15,287 nt of DNA, taken from assembly GCA_904502075.1 (NCBI GenBank), contig CAJGDL010000031.1:1-15287 (forward strand). The letters are read 5' to 3'. Shown one piece after another: positions 1 through 6,483 of this stretch. The translations under genes were made by a program, and so were the position numbers. Under the pieces are notes generated by a model that searched no databases, was not told the origin of the DNA, and worked only from the letters and a program-made list of their open reading frames with translations. Numbering within the stretch: the first letter of the stretch is position 1; each line of letters opens with the position of its first letter. The DNA comes from an uncultured Alistipes sp. GTDB taxonomy: Bacteria; Bacteroidota; Bacteroidia; Bacteroidales; Rikenellaceae.

Positions 1-37
1 AAAGAGGTTAAGGAAATATGGGAGTTCTATGAAAAGA

Positions 38-45
38 TAATTTTG
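38..45 (+). promoter_or_regulatory. Possible -7 promoter element for the first operon
   Basis: TAATTTTG fits the Bacteroidota -7 consensus TAnnTTTG and lies about 50 bases before the first start codon. No TTTG sits at the expected distance upstream, and the element overlaps a short tandem repeat that creates TTTG by itself. This makes it a weak candidate. Confidence 0.25.
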
Positions 46-68
46 AATTTTGAATTTTGAATTTTTTG
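41..68. repeat. 7-bp tandem repeat, TTTTGAA x3
   Basis: Three perfect copies of TTTTGAA run from 41 to 61, followed by a decayed TTTTTTG. The repeat lies in the AT-rich DNA just upstream of the first gene. It may be a slippage-prone simple repeat or part of a short intergenic repeat family; nothing here gives it a function. Confidence 0.75.
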
Positions 69-93
69 CTCCTAACTCCTTACAATTGAAATT

Positions 94-507
94 ATGGGTT
101 GGTTTACACCATACAAAAAGCGGGCAAACGCCTTTAATTATATTCCGCGCTACTTCGATCCCGAGAAGGAGGCGCGTGAGTTGCGTCGTGCCGAGCTGAC
201 GGGTCGCCGTTTGGATGATGCCGAGGAGTATGTCCCCGGGAAGTACATCCGCACACAGCGTGAGGCGCGTGCCGCCCGCAAGGAGCAGGAGCGTGACGCG
301 GGTCGCTCGAAAGTTCTGCGCATGGTCATGCTCCTGGTCGCCATTTTGTTCCTGCTCGGCGTCCTGGCTCCGGGCCTCACCTCGCTCTTTACCCAGGTGA
401 AGCGCAAGCCGGTTACCGTGGAGAGCTACTATGGCGATTTCGACCCCTCGGCCCCCATCACCATCGTGCCCAACGACTACGAGGAGCCCGAAACCATGAA
501 TGATTAA
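94..507 (+). CDS. Small single-pass membrane protein upstream of mutL, function unknown
   Basis: This 137-residue protein has no recognised enzymatic domain. It opens with a short aromatic/basic stretch containing FNYIPRYFDPEKEARE (about residues 14-29). A strongly charged segment rich in Arg, Glu and Lys follows to residue 73 and is probably helical. One hydrophobic segment (about 74-98, LRMVMLLVAILFLLGVLAPG) looks like a transmembrane helix, and the last 38 residues are acidic. There is no cleavable signal peptide, so the N-terminus is probably cytoplasmic with a short outward tail. From memory, proteins with a similar YIPRYxDPEKE motif occur in other Bacteroidota, sometimes next to mutL. 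The stop is 15 bases before mutL, which implies co-transcription. The role is unknown and a link to mismatch repair is only contextual. Confidence 0.8.
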   Translation: MGWFTPYKKRANAFNYIPRYFDPEKEARELRRAELTGRRLDDAEEYVPGKYIRTQREARAARKEQERDAGRSKVLRMVMLLVAILFLLGVLAPGLTSLFTQVKRKPVTVESYYGDFDPSAPITIVPNDYEEPETMND

Positions 508-522
508 CCTGCAAGAAGAGCC

Positions 523-2415
523 ATGAGCAACCGCATTCAACTGCTACCCGAGGTGGTAGCCAATCAGATTGCCGCCGGAGAGGTGGTCAACCGTCCCGCA
601 TCGGTCGTCAAGGAGATGATGGAGAATGCGGTGGATGCCGGTGCGACCTGCGTGATGGTTAACTTCCGCGATGGAGGGCGCGATCTGATTCAGATTGTCG
701 ATAACGGCTGCGGCATGTCGCCCGTCGATGCCCGCATGGCCTTCGACCGCCACGCCACGAGCAAGATCCGCTCCGTGGACGACATCTACAAGTTGCGTAC
801 CTTCGGCTTCCGAGGCGAGGCTTTGGCCTCGATTGCCGCGGTGGCGCAGGTGGAATTGCGTTCGCGCACGGCCGACGAGGAGCTCGGTACCCTTACGGAG
901 ATCAACGGCGGAGAGTTTGTCTCGCAAAAGGCTGTGGCGGCCCCCGTGGGGTCGCAGTTCATGGTGCGCAACCTCTTCTATAATGTGCCGGCTCGTCGTC
1001 GCTTCATGGAGAAGTCGACCGTCTCGGCCACCCACATCAAGACCGAGTTTCAGCGTGTGGCCCTCTGCAATCCGCAGGTGCGCTTCGACCTCTATAACAA
1101 CGACGCCCCGGTTTATCACCTCGAGGCCACAACCCTCCCGAACCGTATTGTGGAGGTGGTGGGCCCAGCGATCCGCCACAACCTCCTGGAGGTAGAGGCC
1201 GATACCTCGATCGTGAAGATCCGCGGTTTTGTGGGTCGCCCCGAGGCGGCCAAGAAGACCAAGCCCGACCAATACCTCTTTGTCAATGGTCGCTATTTCC
1301 GTTCGCCCTACTTCCAGAAGGCGTTGATGCGTGCCTACGAGAAGCTGATCCCCGAGGGGAGCTTTCCCGCCTGCTTCCTCTACTTCGAGATTGACCCCGA
1401 GCGAGTGGATGTGAATGTGCATCCGCAAAAGACCGAGGTCAAGTTTGCCGACGAGGAGGCCGTATGGCAGATTCTGAATGCTGCGGTGCGCGAGACTCTC
1501 GGTAAGACGGGTGCCATCCCGATGATGGATTTCAACGACGAGGGCAAGGTGGAGATTCCGGTGGCCGATCGCACGGCCTTCTATCAGGAGCCCCCTTCGC
1601 GTTCCGATCTGAACTACAACCCCTTCTTGGAGGGGTATGATGCGGCGGAGGCCCCCTCCGAGCCACGCGGTGTGGCCGATGTGGCTGCCTCGTTCAATCC
1701 CCCTGCCTCGCGGCCGATCCCTTCGGAATTTGCCGTCGAGGAGTTCGCTTCGCGCGGTTGGGACGAGGAGTTCGCTTCGGAGAGCAACTTCGACTTTGTC
1801 GGCTCGGAGCAGGAGTCGGCCACCCAGGTCTCGTTGCCCACCACCGATCTCTTCGATTTCGGGAACGCTCTTTCGTTGGCCGGTGGCTACGCCGTGGCTC
1901 TTTGCGGCGGCGGACTCGTGGCGGTGGATCTGCGACGTGCCCGCGAGTGTATCCTCTATGAGGAGTACCTTGCGCTGCTGCAAAGCGGTTCGGCTGTCAG
2001 TCAGCAGCTCTTGTTTCCCGAGCGATTGGTGCTCTCGGAGCGCGAGTATGCCCTCCTGGAGGAGAATCTGGTCGATTTTGTCGCCTTGGGTTTCGATTTG
2101 GAACTTTGTGGCGGAGGGGCCTTGGAGGTTAAGGGGATTCCGGCCGATATGCTCTCTGAGGAGTTGGATCGCCTGCTTTACGAGTTGTTGAAACTCTTCG
2201 AGACCCCGGCCAGTGGGGTGGAGGTGCATCGTGAACGCCTGGCCGCCACGATGGCTGCCGCCGGGGCACGGCCCCTCTCTACACCTCTGCGCGAAGAGGA
2301 GTTGAGGCTCCTGCTCGATCGCCTGGCCGCCTGCCGTGAACGCTCCTTTACGCCGCGCGGTAAGCGGGTGGTCTGCGAGATCTCGACCCAACAACTCAAA
2401 GAAATCTTCTCCTAA
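523..2415 (+). CDS. mutL: DNA mismatch repair protein MutL
   Basis: MutL is the ATP-driven linker between mismatch recognition by MutS and downstream strand processing. The GHKL ATPase half is intact: QIAAGEVV, then KEMMENAVDAGA with putative catalytic Glu31 and Asn35, DNGCGM (Asp60), HATSKI, TFGFRGEAL, LFYNVPARRRF, and VDVNVHPQKTEVKF with Lys303 matching the conserved ATP-contact lysine. A low-complexity acidic linker (about 340-445) joins a C-terminal dimerisation domain (about 447-630). In that domain the endonuclease signature DQHAxxExxxxE is reduced to DLRRARECILYE (469-480). The usual ACR-type region reads MAAAGARPL (577-585) and the CPHGRP region reads TPRGKR (610-615). The protein is therefore probably not a metal-dependent nuclease, which may be normal for this lineage. 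Length (630 aa) is typical. The ATG at 523 gives a full N-terminus. Confidence 0.97.
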   Translation: MSNRIQLLPEVVANQIAAGEVVNRPASVVKEMMENAVDAGATCVMVNFRDGGRDLIQIVDNGCGMSPVDARMAFDRHATSKIRSVDDIYKLRTFGFRGEALASIAAVAQVELRSRTADEELGTLTEINGGEFVSQKAVAAPVGSQFMVRNLFYNVPARRRFMEKSTVSATHIKTEFQRVALCNPQVRFDLYNNDAPVYHLEATTLPNRIVEVVGPAIRHNLLEVEADTSIVKIRGFVGRPEAAKKTKPDQYLFVNGRYFRSPYFQKALMRAYEKLIPEGSFPACFLYFEIDPERVDVNVHPQKTEVKFADEEAVWQILNAAVRETLGKTGAIPMMDFNDEGKVEIPVADRTAFYQEPPSRSDLNYNPFLEGYDAAEAPSEPRGVADVAASFNPPASRPIPSEFAVEEFASRGWDEEFASESNFDFVGSEQESATQVSLPTTDLFDFGNALSLAGGYAVALCGGGLVAVDLRRARECILYEEYLALLQSGSAVSQQLLFPERLVLSEREYALLEENLVDFVALGFDLELCGGGALEVKGIPADMLSEELDRLLYELLKLFETPASGVEVHRERLAATMAAAGARPLSTPLREEELRLLLDRLAACRERSFTPRGKRVVCEISTQQLKEIFS

Positions 2416-2462
2416 AGGTTCTATTTCCGAATCCGAGAAGCATTTTAATCCTTTTAAATTTG

Positions 2463-2470
2463 TATTTTTG
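2463..2470 (+). promoter_or_regulatory. Possible -7 promoter element upstream of the rhomboid gene
   Basis: TATTTTTG matches TAnnTTTG and lies 20 bases before the rhomboid start, in an AT-rich 75-base gap that stands out from GC-rich flanks. The -33 element is poor (only TTTT at 2443-2446, with short spacing). The gap suggests an internal promoter, but read-through from mutL is also possible since no terminator is seen. Confidence 0.4.
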
Positions 2471-2490
2471 CCTTGTAAATAAAGAAGAAT

Positions 2491-3153
2491 ATGCTCAGAT
2501 CAAACTATTTTCAGACCCCTCCTGTGGTTAAGAACTTGATCATTGCCAACTGCGTAGCCCTTTTGGCCACGGAGTTGTTGCCCATAGGGAACGAAATTAT
2601 CGCCTACTTGGCCCTCTTTAACCCCGAGAGCCCCCTCTTCCATTCGTTTCAGGTGGTCAGCTATATGTTCCTGCACGGGGGGTTGGAACACCTCTTCTTC
2701 AATATGTTGGCCCTGTGGATGTTCGGTCGTACCTTGGAGGCGGAGATTGGTAGCAAGCGTTTTTTGACCTACTACCTTGTTTGCGGTATCGGGGCGGCAC
2801 TCCTTCAGTTGGGTATCGGATGGTTGGAGTATGGCCATGCCGTGCGTACCTATGGAGCCATGAGCCTCCAGGCCCGCGCTTTGTTGCAAGTGCCCACGGT
2901 GGGGGCTTCGGGAGCGGTCTTCGGTCTTTTGCTCGCCTTCGGTGTGATGCATCCCAACGCTGTGATCATGCTCGTCATCCCTCCGATTCCGATGAAGGCC
3001 AAGTGGTTTGTGGTGATCTATGGTTTGATTGAACTCTTCTTCGGGATGTCGGGTCGTCAGCCCGGTGTAGCTCACTTTGCCCACTTGGGGGGGATGCTTT
3101 GGGGCTGGATGTTGCTCTACTATTGGAAAAAACGTCGCGAAATCTACTATTAA
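2491..3153 (+). CDS. Rhomboid family intramembrane serine protease
   Basis: Rhomboids cut transmembrane substrates inside the lipid bilayer. This 220-residue protein is nearly all hydrophobic helices (about six) with a short N-terminus and a basic tail (KKRRE), as in the minimal bacterial form. The family motifs are all present: FLHGGLEHLFFNMLALWMFG with His62, His67 and Asn71 in TM2, GASGAVFGLL with nucleophile Ser140, and VAHFAHLGGMLWG where His198 (AHxxG) should be the catalytic base. The ATG at 2491 is preceded by an AAAGAAG stretch and gives the expected N-terminus. The next gene begins 18 bases downstream, so the two are probably co-expressed. The physiological substrate is not evident. 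All catalytic residues look intact, so I expect an active protease. Confidence 0.95.
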   Translation: MLRSNYFQTPPVVKNLIIANCVALLATELLPIGNEIIAYLALFNPESPLFHSFQVVSYMFLHGGLEHLFFNMLALWMFGRTLEAEIGSKRFLTYYLVCGIGAALLQLGIGWLEYGHAVRTYGAMSLQARALLQVPTVGASGAVFGLLLAFGVMHPNAVIMLVIPPIPMKAKWFVVIYGLIELFFGMSGRQPGVAHFAHLGGMLWGWMLLYYWKKRREIYY

Positions 3154-3171
3154 AACCTTACCCAAGGCTCC

Positions 3172-4311
3172 ATGGCTGAATACTATCGCAACGAAATACG
3201 CAGCGTGCACTCGGCGGCCTCCGATCGTCGAGGCCTCTTTGGCATGATTTTCGACTCTTTGGCAGCCGTGCTTACTGGAATTGCTTCGCTCGGACTCTTC
3301 CTGGCCCTTCTGGTGCCCTGCTTTGTGCCCGAAGGCCGACTCCTCCCGGTGCTCGGATTGCTTGCCCCTGCGATCTATCTGCTGACCCTGTGCGTGGTTC
3401 TCTATTGGATCATTCGTTGGCGATGGCTGTGGGTGATTGTGCCACTGCTTTTGCTCTCGATTGCCACCTTCCGACTCGACCTCTTTCTCCAGTTGCCGAT
3501 TCGTAGTGACCGGGGGGTGCCTCCGCGTGAGCGGGGAAGCGTGAAGGTGATTAGCTACAATGTGCGCCAATTCTATGGCCCCGACGGAGAGACTAATCGC
3601 GACAGCCTGTTGGCCTGGGTCGGGCGCGAAACCCCCGATGTGGTCTGCTTTCAAGAGTTCACTCCGAACACGGGGCAGGGGTCGCGTGCCCTGGTTGATT
3701 CGCTCTTCGAGGCGGCTGCTGGGCGTAGTTACTTCTCCACGACGGGCGATACCATCACTTCGCAGGCGATCTATTCGCGCTATCGGATCCTTCGTTCGGG
3801 GCGTACCCGTCGCGATATACCGGCCCTGCGCTCTGTCTGGGCCGACCTCCTGATCGGTGAGGATACGGTGCGTGTCTTCAATTGCCACCTAAACTCCACC
3901 TCCATTACCAATGAGGATCGGGAGTTCCTTACGGCCGATAGTTTCCTGCAGGATACAGCCCGCGAGGAGAAGGTGCGCTCGATCTTAGTGCGCTACACAG
4001 ACAACAGCTTGCTGCGAGCCTCTCAAGCCGATACGATCGCCCGCGTAGTGGGGGAGTCGCCCTATCGGGTCGTGCTCTGCGGCGATTTCAACGACACGCC
4101 GGTCTCCTACGTCTATCGTCGGATGCGTGGCAATCGGCAGGATGCCTTCTCGGAGGCTGGACGCGGCTTCTCGTATACGTTCAACGGCTTCCGCAACGTG
4201 CTTCGCATCGATTATGTGATGCTTGACCCCACGTTCGAGGTGGTCGATTACCGCACCCCCGAACTTGATTATTCGGATCACCTGCCCGTGGTCGTTACCT
4301 TTAAGCGTTAG
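3172..4311 (+). CDS. Membrane-anchored endonuclease/exonuclease/phosphatase (EEP) family protein
   Basis: The N-terminal third (residues about 22-110) carries three hydrophobic segments: about 26-50, 57-80 and 84-106. The rest is a complete EEP fold, the metal-dependent phosphodiesterase superfamily that includes DNase I, ExoIII and inositol or sphingolipid phosphatases. Motifs in order are VKVISYNVR (Asn130), DVVCFQE (Glu162), VFNCHLNS (His239), VVLCGDFND (Asp305, Asn307), LRIDYVML (Asp347) and YSDHLPVV (Asp369, His370). All expected catalytic positions are filled. The domain should face outside the cytoplasm if the three-helix topology puts the N-terminus inside, but I cannot fix this. The substrate may be nucleic acid, a phospholipid head group or another phosphodiester, and motifs alone do not decide. 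It sits tightly between the rhomboid gene and the YhcH-like gene. Confidence 0.92.
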   Translation: MAEYYRNEIRSVHSAASDRRGLFGMIFDSLAAVLTGIASLGLFLALLVPCFVPEGRLLPVLGLLAPAIYLLTLCVVLYWIIRWRWLWVIVPLLLLSIATFRLDLFLQLPIRSDRGVPPRERGSVKVISYNVRQFYGPDGETNRDSLLAWVGRETPDVVCFQEFTPNTGQGSRALVDSLFEAAAGRSYFSTTGDTITSQAIYSRYRILRSGRTRRDIPALRSVWADLLIGEDTVRVFNCHLNSTSITNEDREFLTADSFLQDTAREEKVRSILVRYTDNSLLRASQADTIARVVGESPYRVVLCGDFNDTPVSYVYRRMRGNRQDAFSEAGRGFSYTFNGFRNVLRIDYVMLDPTFEVVDYRTPELDYSDHLPVVVTFKR

Positions 4312-4332
4312 GAATTTTTAATTGATCGTCCT

Positions 4333-4779
4333 ATGATACTCGATTCTTTATCGCAAGCCGCCCGCTACTTCGGGATCCATCCTCGCCTGGAGCAGGCTTT
4401 TGCCGCGCTTCGTGAATTCGACCTGATGCATCTGGAGCCGGGTCGCTATGAAATCGACGGCGATCGGATCTTTCTGAATCTGGCCGACACGTCGCTCAAG
4501 CAGCCTGAAGAGGCCCGCCTTGAGGTACACAATGCCTACCTCGATGTGCAGGTGCTTCTGCGTGGCGAGGAGTCTTTCGGTTGGAGCCCCCGCACCGAGC
4601 TGCATCAACCCTGCGAGCCCTTCGACACGGAGCGCGATATTCAGTTTTTTGAGGATCAACCCCAGCTCTACTATCGCTTGCTTCCGGGTCAATTCACGAT
4701 CCTCCTCCCCGAGGATGCCCATGCTCCGCTCGTAGGCGAGGGGTCGGTACGCAAAGCAATACTCAAGGTGAAACTTTAA
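4333..4779 (+). CDS. YhcH/YjgK/YiaL family protein (DUF386, cupin-like sugar protein)
   Basis: This 148-residue protein has the usual length and motifs of the YhcH/YjgK/YiaL (DUF386, EbgC-like) family, small beta-barrel proteins linked to sialic acid, gulonate or galactoside metabolism. The first metal-ligand-like motif is LEVHNAYLDVQVLLRGEE (Glu64, His66, Asp71, Glu79/80). The second is LLPEDAHAPLVGEG (Asp128, His130), followed by the typical closing strand RKAILKVKL. Family members are thought to act as anomerase or isomerase-like enzymes on sugars, but the role of this copy is not known. It begins 21 bases after the EEP gene with no promoter in between, so it is likely co-transcribed. No sugar catabolic gene is adjacent, and membership in a defined pathway cannot be claimed. 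Confidence 0.92.
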   Translation: MILDSLSQAARYFGIHPRLEQAFAALREFDLMHLEPGRYEIDGDRIFLNLADTSLKQPEEARLEVHNAYLDVQVLLRGEESFGWSPRTELHQPCEPFDTERDIQFFEDQPQLYYRLLPGQFTILLPEDAHAPLVGEGSVRKAILKVKL

Positions 4780-4830
4780 CCATTCTCCGGTACGTCTTCC
4801 GCGTCTCCCATAATTTCCGACGGAGTCCCC

Positions 4831-6198
4831 ATGCCTCGAAGGCTTTGGGCGATTTTGGCCGTAGCCTTTGGTGTCGGCCTTTCGGTGTTGGATGCCTCGA
4901 TCGTCAATGTCGCCCTGCCGACCATCGCCCGTGAGTTCTCGGTTTCGGAGTCACACTCCATCTGGGTGGTTACGGCCTACCAGCTGGCCACCGTCATGAC
5001 CATGCTTTCGTTTTCGGCCATTGCCAATCGCGTGGGGTGTCGCCGAGTCTATGTCTTCGGACTTTCACTCTTTACCATCGCCTCGCTGGGGTGTGTTTTT
5101 GCCTCGTCGTTCGGGGGATTGGTGGCCGCACGCACGTTACAAGGGGTCGGTGCCGCCGCCGTCACCAGCATCAACACCACGCTGATCCGCTTTATCTACC
5201 CTCGCCGCCGATTGGGACGAGGTATGGGGCTCAATGCCACCATCGTGGCTGCCGCTTCGGTGGCCGGCCCTGCCGTAGCCTCGCTGATCCTCTCGTTGGG
5301 GAGTTGGCCGTGGCTCTTTGCCATCAACCTCCCGATCGGAGCGGTCGCCGTAAGCCTCAGCGCCCGCTTCCTGCCCGATAATCCCGAGAAGGGGGAGGGT
5401 CGTCCGTTCGATTGGCGCGATGGGGTGATGAATGCCCTCTGCTTCGGACTCTTCTTTGCCCTGGCCGAGTCCTTCACGCACCGCCTCTCCTCGTCGCTGA
5501 TCCTTTTTGAGGCCCTTCTGTTGCTTCTTGTGGGGACTCTCTTTGTTCGCTCGCAACTTCATAAAGAGAATCCGATTCTTCCCTTCGACCTATTGCGGAT
5601 CCCTATCTTCTCCTTCTCGGTCGCCACCTCAATCTGCTCCTATGTGGCGCAAATGGCTGCGTTGGTCGCCCTGCCCTTCTTCCTGCAACACTACCTTGGC
5701 CATTCGGTTGTCCGTACCGGCCTGCTGATGATGGCCTGGCCGATGATCACCATCTTTACAGCCCCCTTGGCCGGACGACTTGTCGAACACATTCATGCCG
5801 GATTGATGGGAGGAGTTGGCCTTTTGATTTTGGCCCTGGGCCTCTATCTCTGCTCGCGCCTCCTGCCCGGAGCCTCCGATTTGCAGATTGTGGCCCCGCT
5901 TTTGCTTTCGGGTGTCGGCTTCTCGCTCTTCCAATCGCCCAATAATAGTATCTTGGTCGCCTCGGCTCCTGCCAGCCGTAGCGGTAGTGCCAGCGGAATG
6001 CAGGGAACAGCCCGCCTTGTCGGTCAAACCTTGGGGGCCACCCTGGTCTCGGCCCTCTTCCTCGCTATGGCTCCTGCCGAGGGAGCTTCCATGGCAATGG
6101 AGGTCGCCGCGGCCTTCTCGTTGCTTGGCGCAGGGTTTAGTTTTTCGCGCCTACGCCTCCCACTCCCCGAGGCCATCCGTCCGCGGAAGAGGGGGTAG
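4831..6198 (+). CDS. MFS transporter, DHA2 (EmrB/QacA-type) family
   Basis: This 455-residue polytopic protein is a proton-coupled drug or metabolite exporter of the 14-helix DHA2 branch. Seen motifs are LDASIVNVALP in TM1 (20-30, motif D1), ANRVGCRRVYVFG in the loop after TM2 (about 65-77, motif A, with the usual Asp replaced by Asn66), RTLQGVGAA (101-109, motif B) and GPAVASLI...WPWLFAINLPIG (146-170, the DHA2 motif C region). It is short for DHA2 (often near 500 aa), so a full set of 14 helices should be checked. The start at 4831 follows a GGAG at 4821-4824 and gives TM1 directly. The gene lies 51 bases after the YhcH-like gene and ends at a terminator. The cargo is unknown; drug efflux is a family-based guess. 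Confidence 0.93.
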   Translation: MPRRLWAILAVAFGVGLSVLDASIVNVALPTIAREFSVSESHSIWVVTAYQLATVMTMLSFSAIANRVGCRRVYVFGLSLFTIASLGCVFASSFGGLVAARTLQGVGAAAVTSINTTLIRFIYPRRRLGRGMGLNATIVAAASVAGPAVASLILSLGSWPWLFAINLPIGAVAVSLSARFLPDNPEKGEGRPFDWRDGVMNALCFGLFFALAESFTHRLSSSLILFEALLLLLVGTLFVRSQLHKENPILPFDLLRIPIFSFSVATSICSYVAQMAALVALPFFLQHYLGHSVVRTGLLMMAWPMITIFTAPLAGRLVEHIHAGLMGGVGLLILALGLYLCSRLLPGASDLQIVAPLLLSGVGFSLFQSPNNSILVASAPASRSGSASGMQGTARLVGQTLGATLVSALFLAMAPAEGASMAMEVAAAFSLLGAGFSFSRLRLPLPEAIRPRKRG

Positions 6199-6246
6199 TC
6201 GGCCATTCCGCCCCCTCGATCGGGCGCTATACCTTATATATATTAT

Positions 6247-6283
6247 GAAAATCGTCCAAATGGGGGCGATTTTCTTCTTTTTT
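6247..6283 (+). terminator. Intrinsic terminator after the MFS gene
   Basis: An 11-bp stem pairs 6247-6257 (GAAAATCGTCC) with 6264-6274 (GGGCGATTTTC), with one G-U pair and a 6-base loop. A T-rich tract, TTCTTTTTT (6275-6283), follows. It ends the mutL-to-MFS block and insulates the SusC operon from read-through. Confidence 0.88.
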
Positions 6284-6326
6284 GTTCCAAGAAGCCTTTT
6301 GGTTGGTTATAAATTGTAATCGATAA

Positions 6327-6347
6327 TAAAATATTTTAATAAAATAT
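6327..6347. repeat. AT-rich inverted and direct repeat upstream of the susC promoter
   Basis: TAAAATAT occurs at 6327-6334 and again at 6340-6347. The segment 6331-6338 (ATATTTTA) is the reverse complement of the second copy, with a single base between. TAAAATATTTTA (6327-6338) is also a perfect palindrome. It lies about 60 bases upstream of the -33 element and could be an operator or an UP-like element, or only low-complexity AT DNA. Confidence 0.45.
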
Positions 6348-6408
6348 GCATCAAAAAATGAAAAAAAAGAAAAAAATGAAAGCATAGTAATATTTTTAAT
6401 TTGTTTCT

Positions 6409-6440
6409 TTTGTTGGTTTGGAAAACTATTCGTATATTTG
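6409..6440 (+). promoter_or_regulatory. Bacteroidota-type promoter of the susC/susD operon
   Basis: The -33 element TTTG is at 6409-6412 and the -7 element TATATTTG at 6433-6440, with a 20-base spacer, matching the primary sigma consensus of Bacteroidota (TTTG, 19-21 bases, TAnnTTTG). The start codon is 44 bases downstream. The good match suggests solid basal expression. Confidence 0.8.
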
Positions 6441-6483
6441 TATCGGACTTTTTATATTAACAAACCAATAAATTTAAACGCTT

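Larger units (their letters stand above)
6199..6483. other. Intergenic region: terminator, AT-rich leader and promoter of the SusCD operon
   Basis: These 285 bases hold an intrinsic terminator for the MFS gene, then about 120 bases that are extremely AT-rich compared with flanking genes, including an inverted/direct repeat at 6327-6347 and A-tracts at 6353-6380. A strong Bacteroidota promoter follows at 6409-6440. The predicted transcript start near 6447 leaves a short leader of about 37 bases. No small ORF here is credible. Confidence 0.7.

Noticed and set aside
1..60. An open frame from position 1 to a TGA at 58-60 that might be the tail of an upstream gene
   Set aside because: It is only 19 codons, runs through the TTTTGAA repeat, and nothing in the peptide is recognisable. 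It may be chance.
21..79. GGAGTT and AACTCC as a possible hairpin near the window start
   Set aside because: Only 6 bp with a loop of nearly 50 bases and no T-tract on the right side, so it is not a credible terminator.
544..2394. A 616-codon open frame on the - strand opposite mutL
   Set aside because: It is antisense to a clear MutL with all ATPase motifs. Long antisense frames are a by-product of GC-rich codon bias, and its translation shows no domain.
2416..2490. A terminator between mutL and the rhomboid gene
   Set aside because: The gap is AT-rich but contains no stable stem followed by a T-tract.
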